A DNA stretch of 64,000 bases from Treponema socranskii subsp. socranskii VPI DR56BR1116 = ATCC 35536 (GCF_000468115.1 NZ_AVQI01000059.1:1-64000), one strand, 5' to 3'. Shown: positions 7,597-17,438, counted from the stretch's first letter. Notes: generated by a model from the letters alone, not told the origin. Numbers and translations are program-made.

Positions 7597-9038
7597 TAAC
7601 GCATCCTCACAATGAATGAACTGTAGACGACGACTTCGCCTTCATAGTCGGGCGTTTTGCCCTTTTGTATTTCAAAGAAATATTTGTTGCTCGTCAACTG
7701 TCCGCCTGCGTTGAGAACCGGCCATGAGTTTCCGATTTTTGCGTTGCGGTTGACGAGGTCTTTCATATTGTTTTTTTCGATGAGCCGGCCGCTCTTCGTG
7801 TTTTCCGCAAAGACACGGACGGTACGGTTATCCTTCAGCGTGACGACGAGGTCGTTCATCTGTCCGCGCGGAATGGAAACCATGCCCCACCAGTATTCGT
7901 TGCCTTTTGCGTTTTTCGCGCTGAACTTCGCCGGGCGGCTCCTTTTGCTTTCAGCCGTCGAGCGCGGATCGGGATTGAACAGACCGATCATGAGCGGGAA
8001 GACGACTTTGCCGCGGCTTGCAATTTCCTGCGCGGTGCGGATTTCGGCGTTGACTTGAGCGATCTTCGATTCGAGATCTTTTTTCTGCGCGTTTATATCG
8101 TCGATAATATCCTGGCCGATATCGTTCGGATATTTTGCCGCAAATGCGAGCAAATCCTGGTACGTTGCGTCGATATTCGTTTGAATCGACTGATAGTGGG
8201 CGAGAATCGCTTCGAGCGGCATCTTGCCGTTTTCGCCTGCGTTTTCGGGTGTGCGTGCGAATTCTTCGTCGATGTGCGTTTTATATTCGTATGCGCGTGC
8301 GCGGATGGCAGAAGCGCGTTCGATCGCCAAATCCTGACGCGTCTTTTTAAACGCGCGGATATTTGCGGAAACGCCTGCGGTTTTTGCGACGCCTGCATTG
8401 TTTGCCGCAGAATCGATTTCTTTTTCGGCACTTGCATAAGAGGCGAGTACGGAATCGTAGGCTGCGATTTTTTCTTCAAAATCCGGAGTTGAGCGGACTT
8501 TTTCGATTTGACTGTTGAGTGCGGAACTCTTTGCGAACAGAGCGCTTACGACATCGGTTTCTTTGTTCGCCTGCGTCAGCTCATCGGTGTTTCCGTATAT
8601 TTTTACTGCGGACGCATAGAGTTTTTTCGCTTGAGTGATTTTTCCCGCAGCAACCAAACCGTCGATGCGTTTTGCCGAAAGAGAAGCGCCTTTTTCGGAG
8701 ACGTCCGACTGAAGTTTGAGAGCGGGATCGAGCGAGCCGAATTTGTCAAGCGCCGTATTGCAGGCCGCAAGCAATTTCGCTTCGTTTTTCGTCGAATCGG
8801 TGCTTGCAAGTGCATCCGTTCCGGCTTTATATGCGGCGACATAGTTGAGATATTGCTTTTTTACTTTTTCGTCTTTTATTTCGTTCCAATACGGAGCGGC
8901 CGCTTCGGGTTCGCGGTCGTTCCACGCTTTGACACCGGCAGCGATTGCCCTGTCATCGGGATTTTCTTTGCCTCCCGTAGCGCAGGAAATAAGCATAACG
9001 GCAAAAATTGCCGAAACGATAAGCGCGTATTTTTTCAT
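7596..9038 (-). CDS. Exported lipoprotein of unknown function, coiled-coil-rich
   Basis: A 480-residue protein with a lipoprotein signal peptide (MKKYALIVSAIFAVML) and a lipobox ISC at about residue 19. The middle is helical and rich in Ala, Lys and Glu, with likely coiled coils. The C-terminal about 130 residues look like a beta domain (YWWGMVSIPRGQMNDLVV onwards) ending SSFIVRMR. I do not recognise the family. It lies between the SUMF1-like gene and the binding-protein gene, overlapping both, with AAGGAGG before the ATG. An accessory or receptor role for the transporter is an inference. Confidence 0.75.
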   Translation of the reverse strand: MKKYALIVSAIFAVMLISCATGGKENPDDRAIAAGVKAWNDREPEAAAPYWNEIKDEKVKKQYLNYVAAYKAGTDALASTDSTKNEAKLLAACNTALDKFGSLDPALKLQSDVSEKGASLSAKRIDGLVAAGKITQAKKLYASAVKIYGNTDELTQANKETDVVSALFAKSSALNSQIEKVRSTPDFEEKIAAYDSVLASYASAEKEIDSAANNAGVAKTAGVSANIRAFKKTRQDLAIERASAIRARAYEYKTHIDEEFARTPENAGENGKMPLEAILAHYQSIQTNIDATYQDLLAFAAKYPNDIGQDIIDDINAQKKDLESKIAQVNAEIRTAQEIASRGKVVFPLMIGLFNPDPRSTAESKRSRPAKFSAKNAKGNEYWWGMVSIPRGQMNDLVVTLKDNRTVRVFAENTKSGRLIEKNNMKDLVNRNAKIGNSWPVLNAGGQLTSNKYFFEIQKGKTPDYEGEVVVYSSFIVRMR

Positions 9039-10651
9039 TCGGAAACCTCCTTAACTAAGCGGAAGCCGACATCGGCGTATCCGTTTTGACTGTTGATATT
9101 GCGGTAATTGGAAATGCGTAATTCGGTCGGGCCGTCCATCCATGATCCGCCTTTGACGGTGCGAAGATTCGTCTCTCCTTCGATGCCGTGGCTCGACGAT
9201 GTCCACTCGGCGACGTTGCCTGACATATCGACGAGACCCCATGCGTTGTTGCCGTTTTCGAACGAACCTACGGGAGAAGTCTTGGTAAATTTACCGTTGC
9301 CTTTGTAATTCGCCCGTTTTCCGTCCGTCGGATTTTCATCTCCCCACGGATAGATGATGTCGGCACCGGCGCGAGCGGCTTTTTCCCATTCTTCTTCAGT
9401 CGGAAGTCGATAGGTAAAACCCGTCTGCTCGGAGAGCCACGCGGCGTATGCTTCGGCGTCGCTGTAGCTGACGGCGACGACCGGCTGTTTTCCTTGATTG
9501 TAATCGGGATTGTCGAAATAATCGGGGGCGCTTTCGGCTCTCGTCGTGTGGAGAAAGGCCGCATAGCGCGCATTCGTGACCGGCGTCACGTCGATAGCGT
9601 ACGAAACGGTCGAAACCGTGTGTGCGGCTTCTTTTTTCTGTGCGCGGGTATCCTGCGGAACGGCTCCCGCATTGAATTCACCCTCAGGAACGACGACCGA
9701 CGGAAATGCCGCGTTGATGTCGTCGAAACGGACATAGTGCGCGTCAGCGATCGTTTGGGTATCGAGCTTTTTCAAAACGGCGGACGACGGAACGGACTTA
9801 GCCAATGCGGTCTGCACGGTAAGCGTTACCGCCCTGTTCCGAAAGTTTTCATCGGCGGGAAAAGCGACGGAGATCGTACCGAGTGCGTCGGCTTTGATCA
9901 GCGTGCGAACGTCGGCGACTTCGCCGGCATCTGTCGGAAGATCCGCCGCTTCCCACGTAACGGTGACCGGAAGTCCGCCGGCCGCATTGCCGGAAGTATC
10001 GGCGACCTTAATCGAAAATTTCGTAGATGCATTGACGATGCCGTCTTTTACCGAAAACGTAAAGCCGAGGTTTTTTGTGACATCGGTGCACAGCGCTTCG
10101 GCTCTGCGCGAAAGCAGTTCCGTACCGTCGGGCACGGCCGAAAGCAGTTCCGTTTCGCCTTCGTCGACCAATTTTTCAAGGATTGCGACAGCTCCGGAAA
10201 GCTTGTCGGCGGGATTTTTTTTGCTCTTGCTTGTAGCGAGACGCGCGCTCAAATCGGCGCGAAGCGCATCGGTATAGAGTTTTTCTTTTTTGTCCCAATC
10301 GACGATTTTCATCCGGTAGGTGACAGCCGGCGGTTCATTCTTTTTGGATTGCGAATAGGGTTTGATGTCGGTGATGCGGGCTTTGACCGACGCATCGCTT
10401 ACCTGTACCCTCGGCGCTTTCGGATTTACGGAGCGAAGCGCGGCGGTCAACGCACTTTCGACGAGGTCGCGTTTTCCCGCGAACTCCGCTTCCGCTGCTG
10501 TAGCTCCTTTACCGTAGCCGTAATAATAACCTTCTTCCTGTTTGACCAGTTCGGGTTCCGCCTTTTTGGCAAAAGCCGACCAGTTTGTCAAAACAAAAAA
10601 AACGGAAACCAAAAGAATCGCGAGGCGATTCCGTTTCATTGATGTACTCAT
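9035..10651 (-). CDS. Exported SUMF1/FGE-sulfatase-fold protein, probably non-enzymatic
   Basis: A 538-residue protein with a signal peptide (LAILLVSVFFVLTNWSAFA). A region resembling LPP20/lipoprotein-type repeats (YYYGYGKGATAAEAEFAGKR) follows. The C-terminal about 220 residues form a SUMF1 domain: DVTPVTNARYAAFL, YRLPTEEEWEKAARAG, WGLVDMSGNVAEWT, VKGGSWMDG and VGFRLV. True formylglycine-generating enzymes have a cysteine pair just after GGSW; here that stretch reads MDGPTELRIS without cysteine, so sulfatase activation is unlikely. It heads the transporter operon, with AGGAG before the ATG. Confidence 0.85.
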   Translation of the reverse strand: MSTSMKRNRLAILLVSVFFVLTNWSAFAKKAEPELVKQEEGYYYGYGKGATAAEAEFAGKRDLVESALTAALRSVNPKAPRVQVSDASVKARITDIKPYSQSKKNEPPAVTYRMKIVDWDKKEKLYTDALRADLSARLATSKSKKNPADKLSGAVAILEKLVDEGETELLSAVPDGTELLSRRAEALCTDVTKNLGFTFSVKDGIVNASTKFSIKVADTSGNAAGGLPVTVTWEAADLPTDAGEVADVRTLIKADALGTISVAFPADENFRNRAVTLTVQTALAKSVPSSAVLKKLDTQTIADAHYVRFDDINAAFPSVVVPEGEFNAGAVPQDTRAQKKEAAHTVSTVSYAIDVTPVTNARYAAFLHTTRAESAPDYFDNPDYNQGKQPVVAVSYSDAEAYAAWLSEQTGFTYRLPTEEEWEKAARAGADIIYPWGDENPTDGKRANYKGNGKFTKTSPVGSFENGNNAWGLVDMSGNVAEWTSSSHGIEGETNLRTVKGGSWMDGPTELRISNYRNINSQNGYADVGFRLVKEVSE

Positions 10652-10671
10652 ACTTGCATCTCCTAAAATTT

Positions 10672-10701
10672 ATTATATTATATATAATAAATTTAAAACA
10701 A
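10672..10701 (-). promoter_or_regulatory. Promoter of the SUMF1/ABC-transporter operon
   Basis: On the minus strand TTGTTT (10696-10701) and TATAAT (10672-10677) are 18 nt apart. They lie within a near-perfect AT-only palindrome covering 10666-10694. A leader of about 20 nt containing AGGAG precedes the ATG at 10651. Confidence 0.55.
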
Positions 10702-10735
10702 CTGTTCCACGCTCCGTCGTTTTTAGTATGTCTAT

Positions 10736-10756
10736 GCTGCGATTCATTGTCGCAGC
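10736..10756. repeat. Inverted repeat in the pyrG-SUMF1 intergenic region
   Basis: Two 7-bp arms GCTGCGA and TCGCAGC flank a 7-nt loop. No T-run follows on either strand, so it is not a standard terminator. The surrounding gap 10652-10975 otherwise shows only AT-rich sequence and no supported gene. Confidence 0.4.
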
Positions 10757-10958
10757 AGCAGGCTAATAAAAAGCGAAGCGCATAAAGCATAGCATACGGT
10801 TTTGAGTAAGTCAATATTTGCGAGAGCGGATTTCGCAGCAGACATTACCGAATACCGTACGTTTGTATAACAACATTCAACCGCGAAGGTTATACGCGAT
10901 ATCGTACTGATTTTAAAATTGTTTTTTATTCTTTTTTATTATAATAATAAATTATATT

Positions 10959-10978
10959 TAATTAATAATTATTAATTA
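10959..10978. repeat. AT-only 20-bp palindrome at the pyrG stop codon
   Basis: A perfect palindrome made only of A and T that ends at the first base of the pyrG stop codon. No GC hairpin or clear terminator is visible downstream of pyrG. Whether this AT-rich stem affects 3'-end formation is unknown. Confidence 0.4.
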
Positions 10979-12595
10979 TTTTTGCGTTTTATTTTTTACC
11001 GAATACTCGCACGCGGCTTTAATAAATTCGCGAAAGAGCGGACCCGCGCGGTTCGGGCGGCTTTTGAACTCCGGGTGAAACTGCACGCCGACCATCCACG
11101 GGTGATCGGGAGCTTCGCATATTTCAACCAAATCACGTTCGGGGTTTACGCCCGAAATGATGAGACCCGCTTGTATCAATCTGTCGCGGTAGGCGTTATT
11201 GAATTCGTAGCGATGACGGTGGCGCTCCCAAATCGTTTTGGCGCCGTACGCTTTTTCGGCGAGCGTACCCGGCTTTATTTTGCATTCGTATTTTCCGAGC
11301 CGGAGCGTACCTCCGAGTATTTTTCCGTTTTGGTCGGGCATTAAATCGATGACGGGATCGCTTGTCGTTTTGTCCATCTCCGAAGAGTTCGCGTCTTTTA
11401 AGCCGAGTACGTTTCTCGCATATTCGATGACTTGAATCTGCATGCCGAGGCAGATGCCGAAGTAGGGCACTTTGTGAGTGCGCGCGTACTTCGCGGCGTA
11501 GACCATGCCTTCGATGCCGCGTCCGCCGAAACCGCCGGGGATGATGATGCCGTCGGCCGCTTTTAAGTGCGCGAGGGCGGTTTTGTCGTCGGGGAGTTTT
11601 TCCGCACCGATCCAATCGATCGTAACGTCCGCTTCGTTGTGGATGCCGCCGTGTACGAGCGATTCCGCGACGGAAAGGTATGCGTCGTGCAGTTCGACGT
11701 ATTTTCCGACGAGCGCTATCGTCACTTTGCGTTTCGGGTTGTTGAATTTATCGACCATCTTTTGCCAATCGGCGAGATCGGGGGGCGTGTTTTTAAGGGC
11801 GAGCGCTTCGCATACCGCGTTTCCGAGTCCTTCGTGTTCCATTTGAAGCGGCACTTCGTAGATGGATCTCGCGGTGAGATTTTGGATAACGTGATTCGTG
11901 TCGACATTGCAAAAAGAGGCAAGCCGTTCGCGGGTTCCCGTATCGATCGGCTCTTCGGTTCGGAGCATAATGATGTCGGGCTGGATGCCGAGCTCCTGCA
12001 GCTCTTTTACCGAATGCTGTGTCGGCTTCGTTTTGAGCTCCTGCGATTTTTTCATGTAGGGCACGAGCGTCAAGTGGATGTAGCAGCAGTTTTCTTCGCC
12101 GACTTTGTATTTCATCTGACGGATCGCTTCCATAAACGGCAGCGATTCTATGTCGCCGACGGTACCTCCGATTTCCGTAATGATGACGTCGGCATTTGTT
12201 TCCGCCGTCGAAAGCATCATACGGCGGAGGATCTCTTCGGTGATGTTCGGAATGACCTGCACCGTTCCGCCGTGAAATCCGCCTTCGCGCTCTTTGTTTA
12301 AAACGGCGAGGTAGACGCGGCCTGCAGTCGTATTCGACGATTGGGAAAGAGAAGCGTCGGTAAAGCGCTCGTAGTGCCCCAAGTCGAGGTCGGTTTCGGC
12401 TCCGTCGTCGGTGACGAAAACTTCGCCGTGCTGGTAGGGATTCATCGTTCCCGGATCGATGTTCAAATACGGGTCGAATTTTTGATTGACGACTTTGTAT
12501 CCTCGGCTTTTTAAGATGAGCCCGATAGATGCCGCAGCGATGCCTTTGCCGAGTCCCGAAACGACTCCGCCGGTGATGAATATATACTTAGCCAT
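10976..12595 (-). CDS. pyrG: CTP synthase
   Basis: Makes CTP from UTP with ATP and glutamine. The 539-residue protein has the N-terminal synthase domain ([16 protein letters not shown]) and a C-terminal class I amidotransferase domain with the nucleophile motif GICLGMQ and HPEF. The ATG at 12595 (MAKYIF) is chosen over the ATG at 12604. The upstream ATG lies inside the predicted -10 hexamer TATAAT (12603-12608), and MAKYIF matches the usual CTP-synthase start. No Shine-Dalgarno sequence is seen, so the mRNA may be leaderless. Confidence 0.97.
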   Translation of the reverse strand: MAKYIFITGGVVSGLGKGIAAASIGLILKSRGYKVVNQKFDPYLNIDPGTMNPYQHGEVFVTDDGAETDLDLGHYERFTDASLSQSSNTTAGRVYLAVLNKEREGGFHGGTVQVIPNITEEILRRMMLSTAETNADVIITEIGGTVGDIESLPFMEAIRQMKYKVGEENCCYIHLTLVPYMKKSQELKTKPTQHSVKELQELGIQPDIIMLRTEEPIDTGTRERLASFCNVDTNHVIQNLTARSIYEVPLQMEHEGLGNAVCEALALKNTPPDLADWQKMVDKFNNPKRKVTIALVGKYVELHDAYLSVAESLVHGGIHNEADVTIDWIGAEKLPDDKTALAHLKAADGIIIPGGFGGRGIEGMVYAAKYARTHKVPYFGICLGMQIQVIEYARNVLGLKDANSSEMDKTTSDPVIDLMPDQNGKILGGTLRLGKYECKIKPGTLAEKAYGAKTIWERHRHRYEFNNAYRDRLIQAGLIISGVNPERDLVEICEAPDHPWMVGVQFHPEFKSRPNRAGPLFREFIKAACEYSVKNKTQK

Positions 12596-12602
12596 TTTTA
12601 TC

Positions 12603-12631
12603 ATTATAGCAGGAAAGTTTCCGTTCGTCCA
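12603..12631 (-). promoter_or_regulatory. pyrG promoter, leaderless-type
   Basis: TGGACG (12626-12631), 17 nt, TATAAT (12603-12608), then 7 nt to the ATG at 12595. The -10 element overlaps the stop codon of the upstream YihY-type gene, so the promoter is embedded in the end of that coding sequence. Confidence 0.6.
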
Positions 12632-13899
12632 TAAACGCGCGAAACATATTCGGATATGTGCGACAGCGCTTTTTCCGCCGTTTTGTGATTTATTTCAAGA
12701 AGGCTTCGGAACTCTTCGGCGGAAATTTTCATCAGCTTGCAGTCGGTTTCCGCTTTCGCTTCCGACGTGCGCAGTTGGTCGAGTATGCACGTCTCTTCGC
12801 CGAAAAACGAGCCCGTGTCGCAGTACGAAAGGTTTCCGTTTCTGTTGATGAGTACCGCACCGCTGACGACGTAGTACGAATCGTCGGAGCGCTCGTTCTT
12901 TGCGTAGATGATCGAGCCAGCGGTATAGTTTTCGACGTTGTCGTCGTTCATAATCGCCGACGGCGTGATAAAGAGTATGCGTTTTACGATCGAATTGAGT
13001 TTTGTGTCGTCGCGGTCGGGTAAGAGGTATAATTCGCTTAAAACGAGCGGATCGAAAAACTGCACGATATATACCACTTGCGCGAAGATAAAAAACAGCG
13101 TAAAGAAGATATACGTTTGGAAGAGGAAAACCATAAGTCCGCCGAGCACGCCGTAGATGATATTGTAGTTTGCCATGTTGAGAAATTCGTTTGTCAATTT
13201 TGCCGCCGTAAAAAACGAAAGCGTACACAGTGAGGAGCAGAATGCGCAGAGTTTTACGTTCGGTTTCGTTTCCGACGCATAGCGGTAGGCGAGCAGTACG
13301 ATGACAAATATGAGGGCGAATTCGGATACGGTGATGACAACGGGCGAAAGAACGAGGAGCGGCGGAAGTTCGACCGGCAGAGCGGCGAACGGAAACAGCG
13401 TAAAAAGATTTCGAAGCGCGAAGAGCAGCAATATGATGAGCGTCGCTATGACGATGAGCGCAAGCTCTCCGATGACGATGAGCGCATGGTTGAAAATCGC
13501 GCGGGTTTTTATTTTTTTATGAAAGATGCGGCGCATGCCCTGCATAACTGCGGCGAAGGATTTTCTCGCCATCAGCACGATAAAAAGTACAAGTACGAAT
13601 TCGATCCGGCCGAAGGTTTTTACTTTCAGTATACCGTCGATAAAGGATTCGGCGTCGAACATCGTTTTGTATTCGGAAACGCGCGATAAAACCGAATCGA
13701 TGATTTCCGGCGACGCATGGATGATGCGCACGAGGACGGCGAGTACCGTCATGACGATCGGGATAAACGAAAAGAGAAAACCGAACGCGCAGGAAGCTGC
13801 GCACGTATAGAGATTGTTCCGCGCGTAAAACGACGCCGTCAAATAGATGAGCTGACCGACCGTATTTTTTGCCGAGCGTTTTTTATGCCGCCGTTTCAT
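12604..13899 (-). CDS. YihY/BrkB-type membrane protein fused to a cyclic-nucleotide-binding domain
   Basis: A 431-residue inner-membrane protein. Residues 1 to about 280 hold six or so transmembrane segments with YihY-type features ([39 protein letters not shown]). Residues about 300-425 form a CRP-like cyclic-nucleotide-binding fold ([32 protein letters not shown]). No DNA-binding helix follows, so it is more likely a ligand-sensing membrane protein than a transcription factor. Start: ATG at 13899; TATAAT at 13911-13916 lies 11 nt upstream. Its transport role is not established. Confidence 0.85.
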   Translation of the reverse strand: MKRRHKKRSAKNTVGQLIYLTASFYARNNLYTCAASCAFGFLFSFIPIVMTVLAVLVRIIHASPEIIDSVLSRVSEYKTMFDAESFIDGILKVKTFGRIEFVLVLFIVLMARKSFAAVMQGMRRIFHKKIKTRAIFNHALIVIGELALIVIATLIILLLFALRNLFTLFPFAALPVELPPLLVLSPVVITVSEFALIFVIVLLAYRYASETKPNVKLCAFCSSLCTLSFFTAAKLTNEFLNMANYNIIYGVLGGLMVFLFQTYIFFTLFFIFAQVVYIVQFFDPLVLSELYLLPDRDDTKLNSIVKRILFITPSAIMNDDNVENYTAGSIIYAKNERSDDSYYVVSGAVLINRNGNLSYCDTGSFFGEETCILDQLRTSEAKAETDCKLMKISAEEFRSLLEINHKTAEKALSHISEYVSRVYGRTETFLL

Positions 13900-13925
13900 C
13901 AACGCTTGTAATTATAGCGCGCTTT

Positions 13926-15377
13926 TTAAAAATCCGCCAGCTTCGGCGCGCGCGGGTAGGGGATAACGTCGCGGAGGTTCGACATACCGGTAACGTAGCG
14001 GAGGAGGCGCTCGAATCCGAGGCCGAAACCCGAATGCGGTACCGTGCCGAATCTGCGCAAGTCGAGATACCACGTATAATTCGACATGTCCATATTGCGC
14101 TCGTTACATGCAGCCAGCAGTTTGTCGTAATTTTCTTCGCGCTCGCTTCCGCCGATTATTTCGCCGATGCCCGGAACGAGGACGTCGAGGGCTTTGACCG
14201 TTTTGCCGTCGTCGTTTTGTTTCATATAAAACGCTTTGATCGCTTTCGGATAATTGTAAACCATGACGGGGCATTTGTAGATTTGCTCGGTGAGGTAGCG
14301 CTCGTGTTCGGTTTGAATATCGCAGCCCCAAAACGGTTTGTATTCGAATTTGTCGGCATGTTTTTCGAGCGCTTCGATCGCTTCGGTGTACGAAATCCGC
14401 TTAAACGGCGTTTCGGCGACGTGTTCGAGCATCGCGATGAGGCCGTTTTGAATGCGTTTGTCGAAAAACTCCAAATCGCTTCGGCACTTTTCAAGCGCCC
14501 AGCGCAAAAGGTATTGGATAAAACTTTCGGCCAAATCCATATCGTCATCCAAATCGAAAAAGGCCATTTCGGGTTCTATCATCCAAAATTCGGACAAGTG
14601 CCGCGGAGTATTCGAATTTTCTGCGCGGAACGTCGGTCCAAATGTGTACACGCGCGAAAGGGCGGTCGCAAGCGTTTCCGCTTCGAGCTGTCCGCTCACC
14701 GTGAGGCTCGCTTTTTTGCCGAAAAAGTCTTTCGAATAATCTACGAGGGATGAAGCGCTTTCGGCCTTTTTGCCGGCATTCCCCGCTTTGACACCGATCT
14801 CCGCGATCTTTTCGAGCGACAGCGTCGTCACTTGAAACATTTCGCCCGCGCCTTCGGCGTCGCTGCACGTGATGATCGGCGCGTTGATATATTGAAAGCC
14901 GTTTTCCTGAAAAAACGAGTGAACGGCGAACGCCATTTGATTGCGCATGCGGAACACCGCACCGAAAGTATTCGTGCGCGCTCTGAGGTGAGCGTTTTCG
15001 CGGAGATATTCCATAGACATTTTATTTTTTTGAAGCGGATAAGCGTCGCTCGGACATTCTCCGAGAACGATAAGCTTTTCGAGCGTCACTTCGACGGCCT
15101 GTCCCGACGCGGGCGAAGGGACGAGAAGGCCTTCGGCGCGCACCGAAGCGCCGGTATTCGCTTTTGCGATATTTTCTTCTATCGCTTTGACGTCGGCTCC
15201 GGCGGAAGGGGATGTACGGTCGAAAGTCAGCTGGATCGATGCAAACGAGCTGCCGTCGTTTACTTGAATGAAGACGAGATTTTTCGAATCGCGCACGGTT
15301 CTCACCCAGCCGCACACGGTGACGGCTTTTCCGTCGGGCTTTGATGCAAGCAGATCTTTTATGAGCGTCGGTTTCAT
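13926..15377 (-). CDS. asnS: Asparagine-tRNA ligase
   Basis: Class II aminoacyl-tRNA synthetase of 483 residues that charges tRNA-Asn. The N-terminal OB-fold anticodon-binding domain (VTVCGWVRTVRDSKNLVF) is followed by the class II core, with motif 2 (FRAENSNTPRHLSEFWMIEP) and motif 3 (GFGLGFERLLRYVTGM). A longer frame to 15515 is rejected: MKPTLIKDLL at 15377 is the normal start and lies 7 nt after a good -10 box. The extra 46 codons would read through the repeat at 15478-15505. Confidence 0.97.
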   Translation of the reverse strand: MKPTLIKDLLASKPDGKAVTVCGWVRTVRDSKNLVFIQVNDGSSFASIQLTFDRTSPSAGADVKAIEENIAKANTGASVRAEGLLVPSPASGQAVEVTLEKLIVLGECPSDAYPLQKNKMSMEYLRENAHLRARTNTFGAVFRMRNQMAFAVHSFFQENGFQYINAPIITCSDAEGAGEMFQVTTLSLEKIAEIGVKAGNAGKKAESASSLVDYSKDFFGKKASLTVSGQLEAETLATALSRVYTFGPTFRAENSNTPRHLSEFWMIEPEMAFFDLDDDMDLAESFIQYLLRWALEKCRSDLEFFDKRIQNGLIAMLEHVAETPFKRISYTEAIEALEKHADKFEYKPFWGCDIQTEHERYLTEQIYKCPVMVYNYPKAIKAFYMKQNDDGKTVKALDVLVPGIGEIIGGSEREENYDKLLAACNERNMDMSNYTWYLDLRRFGTVPHSGFGLGFERLLRYVTGMSNLRDVIPYPRAPKLADF

Positions 15378-15384
15378 GCGTACG

Positions 15385-15413
15385 ATTGTAGCGATTTTAT
15401 ACGCTTTGAGCAA
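15385..15413 (-). promoter_or_regulatory. asnS promoter, leaderless-type
   Basis: TTGCTC (15408-15413), 17 nt, TACAAT (15385-15390), then 7 nt to the asnS ATG. No Shine-Dalgarno sequence is present between the -10 box and the start codon. Confidence 0.65.
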
Positions 15414-15477
15414 TGTGCCGCGCAAGTCAACGTTCGCATGAGCGTCGCATTCGCTTCGTTGCTGAAAATCCTCGCCG

Positions 15478-15505
15478 TCAATCCCTCGAAAATAAATCGC
15501 GCGTA
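15478..15505 (-). repeat. 28-bp repeat identical to the 3' end of ugd (copy A)
   Basis: All 28 bases match the last 28 bases of ugd including its stop (17439-17466). Read on the minus strand in the ugd frame it encodes TRDLFSRD and a stop. It lies between asnS and the membrane-protein gene at 15581. The rest of the gap 15414-15580 shows no supported gene. A third, diverged copy is at 49858-49885, and copies A and C also resemble each other for about 35 bp beyond the core. Confidence 0.8.
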
Positions 15506-15580
15506 CGGTTTTCAACTGCGAACTGTTGCGCGGCAGAAAATATCGCTCATCCTAATTCCGAAGCTTTTTTATCAGACTTA

Positions 15581-17407
15581 TTAAAACGCATCGATAAACG
15601 CTTTTTTGTTTTTGAATTCGAACACACGATAAAAATTGTCCGAATAGACCTGAGTCCCGTTTTTAAATACGGCACGCTGGGAAGCATCGTTGTATTGTTT
15701 TTGAGTTACAAGGAAAAAAATCGGCTCATTCGCTTTGTAATCATCGCGATAAAAACGCTCGGGTGTCAGCCATAAATCGCATTTAAATTTAGTTGGAATA
15801 TATTTGACGCCGTCTATCGTATCATAATAAAGATTTCCGAATTCAACTCTGCCGTCCGTCATCATCGTAAAAACATTTGCATTCCAAAACGTCGCATAAC
15901 CGAAATCGTAGTTGTCGTCGAGAAAGCGGCATACGGCGCGCTTATCAAGATTCCCATCTGAAGTTAAAACATCGATATAAGTGGTAAATGCCCCTAAAAT
16001 GAGGGCAACAGAAAACGACACGCCGACAAGGTATTTTTTCAGCACGGAAAGATTTGGGCTTTCTAGAAACAGCGCAAAGCATGGGACACAATAAACAAGA
16101 GACGGAATAAAATATCGATCCTTGTATTCTGTATGAATTATTGCAAATGAATTTAAAACAATCATAACTGCAGCTATGATAAAGAAAAATCGTTTATGCT
16201 CCGATTCATGTTTTTTTATGCATACGACAAAACACACGATAAAAAATATAAACGCGCTATATAGCATAACGTTGTTTATCCCTGCAGGTCCGAAAACAAG
16301 CACACCGTTATGATAACCGAATATCTCAAATATCGATCGATGAACATCTGAAAAACTGACGTCTCCGATAGTATTGAATCGTATATCGTTCCATGTTGAA
16401 AATGAAAAAAGCCTCTTCAGCACCAATGAATTTACAATATATCCGAAACCGCTTAAAAAAATATTCATCACGGCATAGAACGTCGGCCTGTCTTTTATAA
16501 AAAAATGGGAAAAATAAAATGCTTCTTTTCGGTTTACAAGACGATAAACGGAAAAAGCGACAATTGCAAGTGCAATAGGAAACTGAAAATTCAAAATGTA
16601 TCGTATACCCGACGCTCCTGAAATAAAGGCAAGCGTGAAAAAAACTATCGCAAACGTTTTTCTTTTTTTTGCCGAAAGCTCCGAATATGCGAGTGACAGA
16701 AAAAGCCCCGTATATATAAAACTTATCGTGATGTGCGGAATATAATAATTTCCGAATTGCACAATATTCCACATCGTACGCGACCAAGGTATAAAAATAA
16801 ACAGTGCACACAGAAGCTTTATCCATCGGGTTTTTACACCGAGAGTTCCGAGCAAAAACCACAACGAGAGCGGCAACGCGAAACACAAAATAATCGCAGA
16901 GACGGCTTTTACCGTAAGCCAACTCGACGTAAATGCAAAGAGGAACGATGTAACAAGCTGCGTGTTTAAAAGGCGCAATTCCGTCGAATAATGCCATGAG
17001 CGCGGCCAAAATGTTTTATGCGTAAAGCATTCTTTGGCAAGCATGAGTTCAGATGCCATATCGCTGTCCATGTTTTGTATGCAGCGCGCAAAAGCACAGA
17101 ATTCTGTCAAAATCACAGCTGCGATAAAAAACTGCACGATCAAAATTATCTTCGTTTTTTTTGAAAATTTAAGAAAAAACAAAGCGTCAAAAAAAATAAC
17201 CGTAAAAATCGGAAATCCGATAAGCGGAGCAATTGTCTGCCGAACCTTTGCAGGATTTATAGGACGATGTAACATTTGTGTTTCGACAACGGTTTGAATA
17301 TATGTGAAAATCTGTGCGGAATATGCGATCAAAGCTACGCTCACTGCAAGAGCTGCTGTAGATACAATTAAAAGGGTTATATCCGTTTTTTTTGAAAAAG
17401 CGTTCAT
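15581..17407 (-). CDS. Polytopic membrane protein, probable GT-C-type glycosyltransferase
   Basis: A 608-residue protein with about 12 predicted transmembrane segments and a soluble C-terminal part from about residue 500. After the second or third segment the loop reads MDSDMASELMLAKECF, resembling the acidic Asp-Asp/Glu loop of GT-C enzymes that use polyprenyl-phosphate sugars. That assignment is inference; no family is firmly recognised. The ATG has AAAGGAGC upstream. The gene lies between two copies of the 28-bp ugd-tail repeat, 32 bp downstream of ugd on the same strand. Confidence 0.7.
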   Translation of the reverse strand: MNAFSKKTDITLLIVSTAALAVSVALIAYSAQIFTYIQTVVETQMLHRPINPAKVRQTIAPLIGFPIFTVIFFDALFFLKFSKKTKIILIVQFFIAAVILTEFCAFARCIQNMDSDMASELMLAKECFTHKTFWPRSWHYSTELRLLNTQLVTSFLFAFTSSWLTVKAVSAIILCFALPLSLWFLLGTLGVKTRWIKLLCALFIFIPWSRTMWNIVQFGNYYIPHITISFIYTGLFLSLAYSELSAKKRKTFAIVFFTLAFISGASGIRYILNFQFPIALAIVAFSVYRLVNRKEAFYFSHFFIKDRPTFYAVMNIFLSGFGYIVNSLVLKRLFSFSTWNDIRFNTIGDVSFSDVHRSIFEIFGYHNGVLVFGPAGINNVMLYSAFIFFIVCFVVCIKKHESEHKRFFFIIAAVMIVLNSFAIIHTEYKDRYFIPSLVYCVPCFALFLESPNLSVLKKYLVGVSFSVALILGAFTTYIDVLTSDGNLDKRAVCRFLDDNYDFGYATFWNANVFTMMTDGRVEFGNLYYDTIDGVKYIPTKFKCDLWLTPERFYRDDYKANEPIFFLVTQKQYNDASQRAVFKNGTQVYSDNFYRVFEFKNKKAFIDAF

Positions 17408-17438
17408 TTCTATTTGCTCCTTTATATTTCTATGTACA

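Noticed and set aside
9494-10642. 382-codon plus-strand frame
   Set aside because: Antisense shadow of the SUMF1-like gene; no domain, promoter or ribosome-binding site.
10652-10975. Possible small RNA or gene in the pyrG-SUMF1 gap
   Set aside because: Only AT-rich sequence, short palindromes and the downstream promoter were found; no cloverleaf, no open frame with a start signal.
15378-15515. 46-codon N-terminal extension of asnS
   Set aside because: It runs across the asnS promoter and the ugd-tail repeat; the OB-fold begins at the internal ATG.
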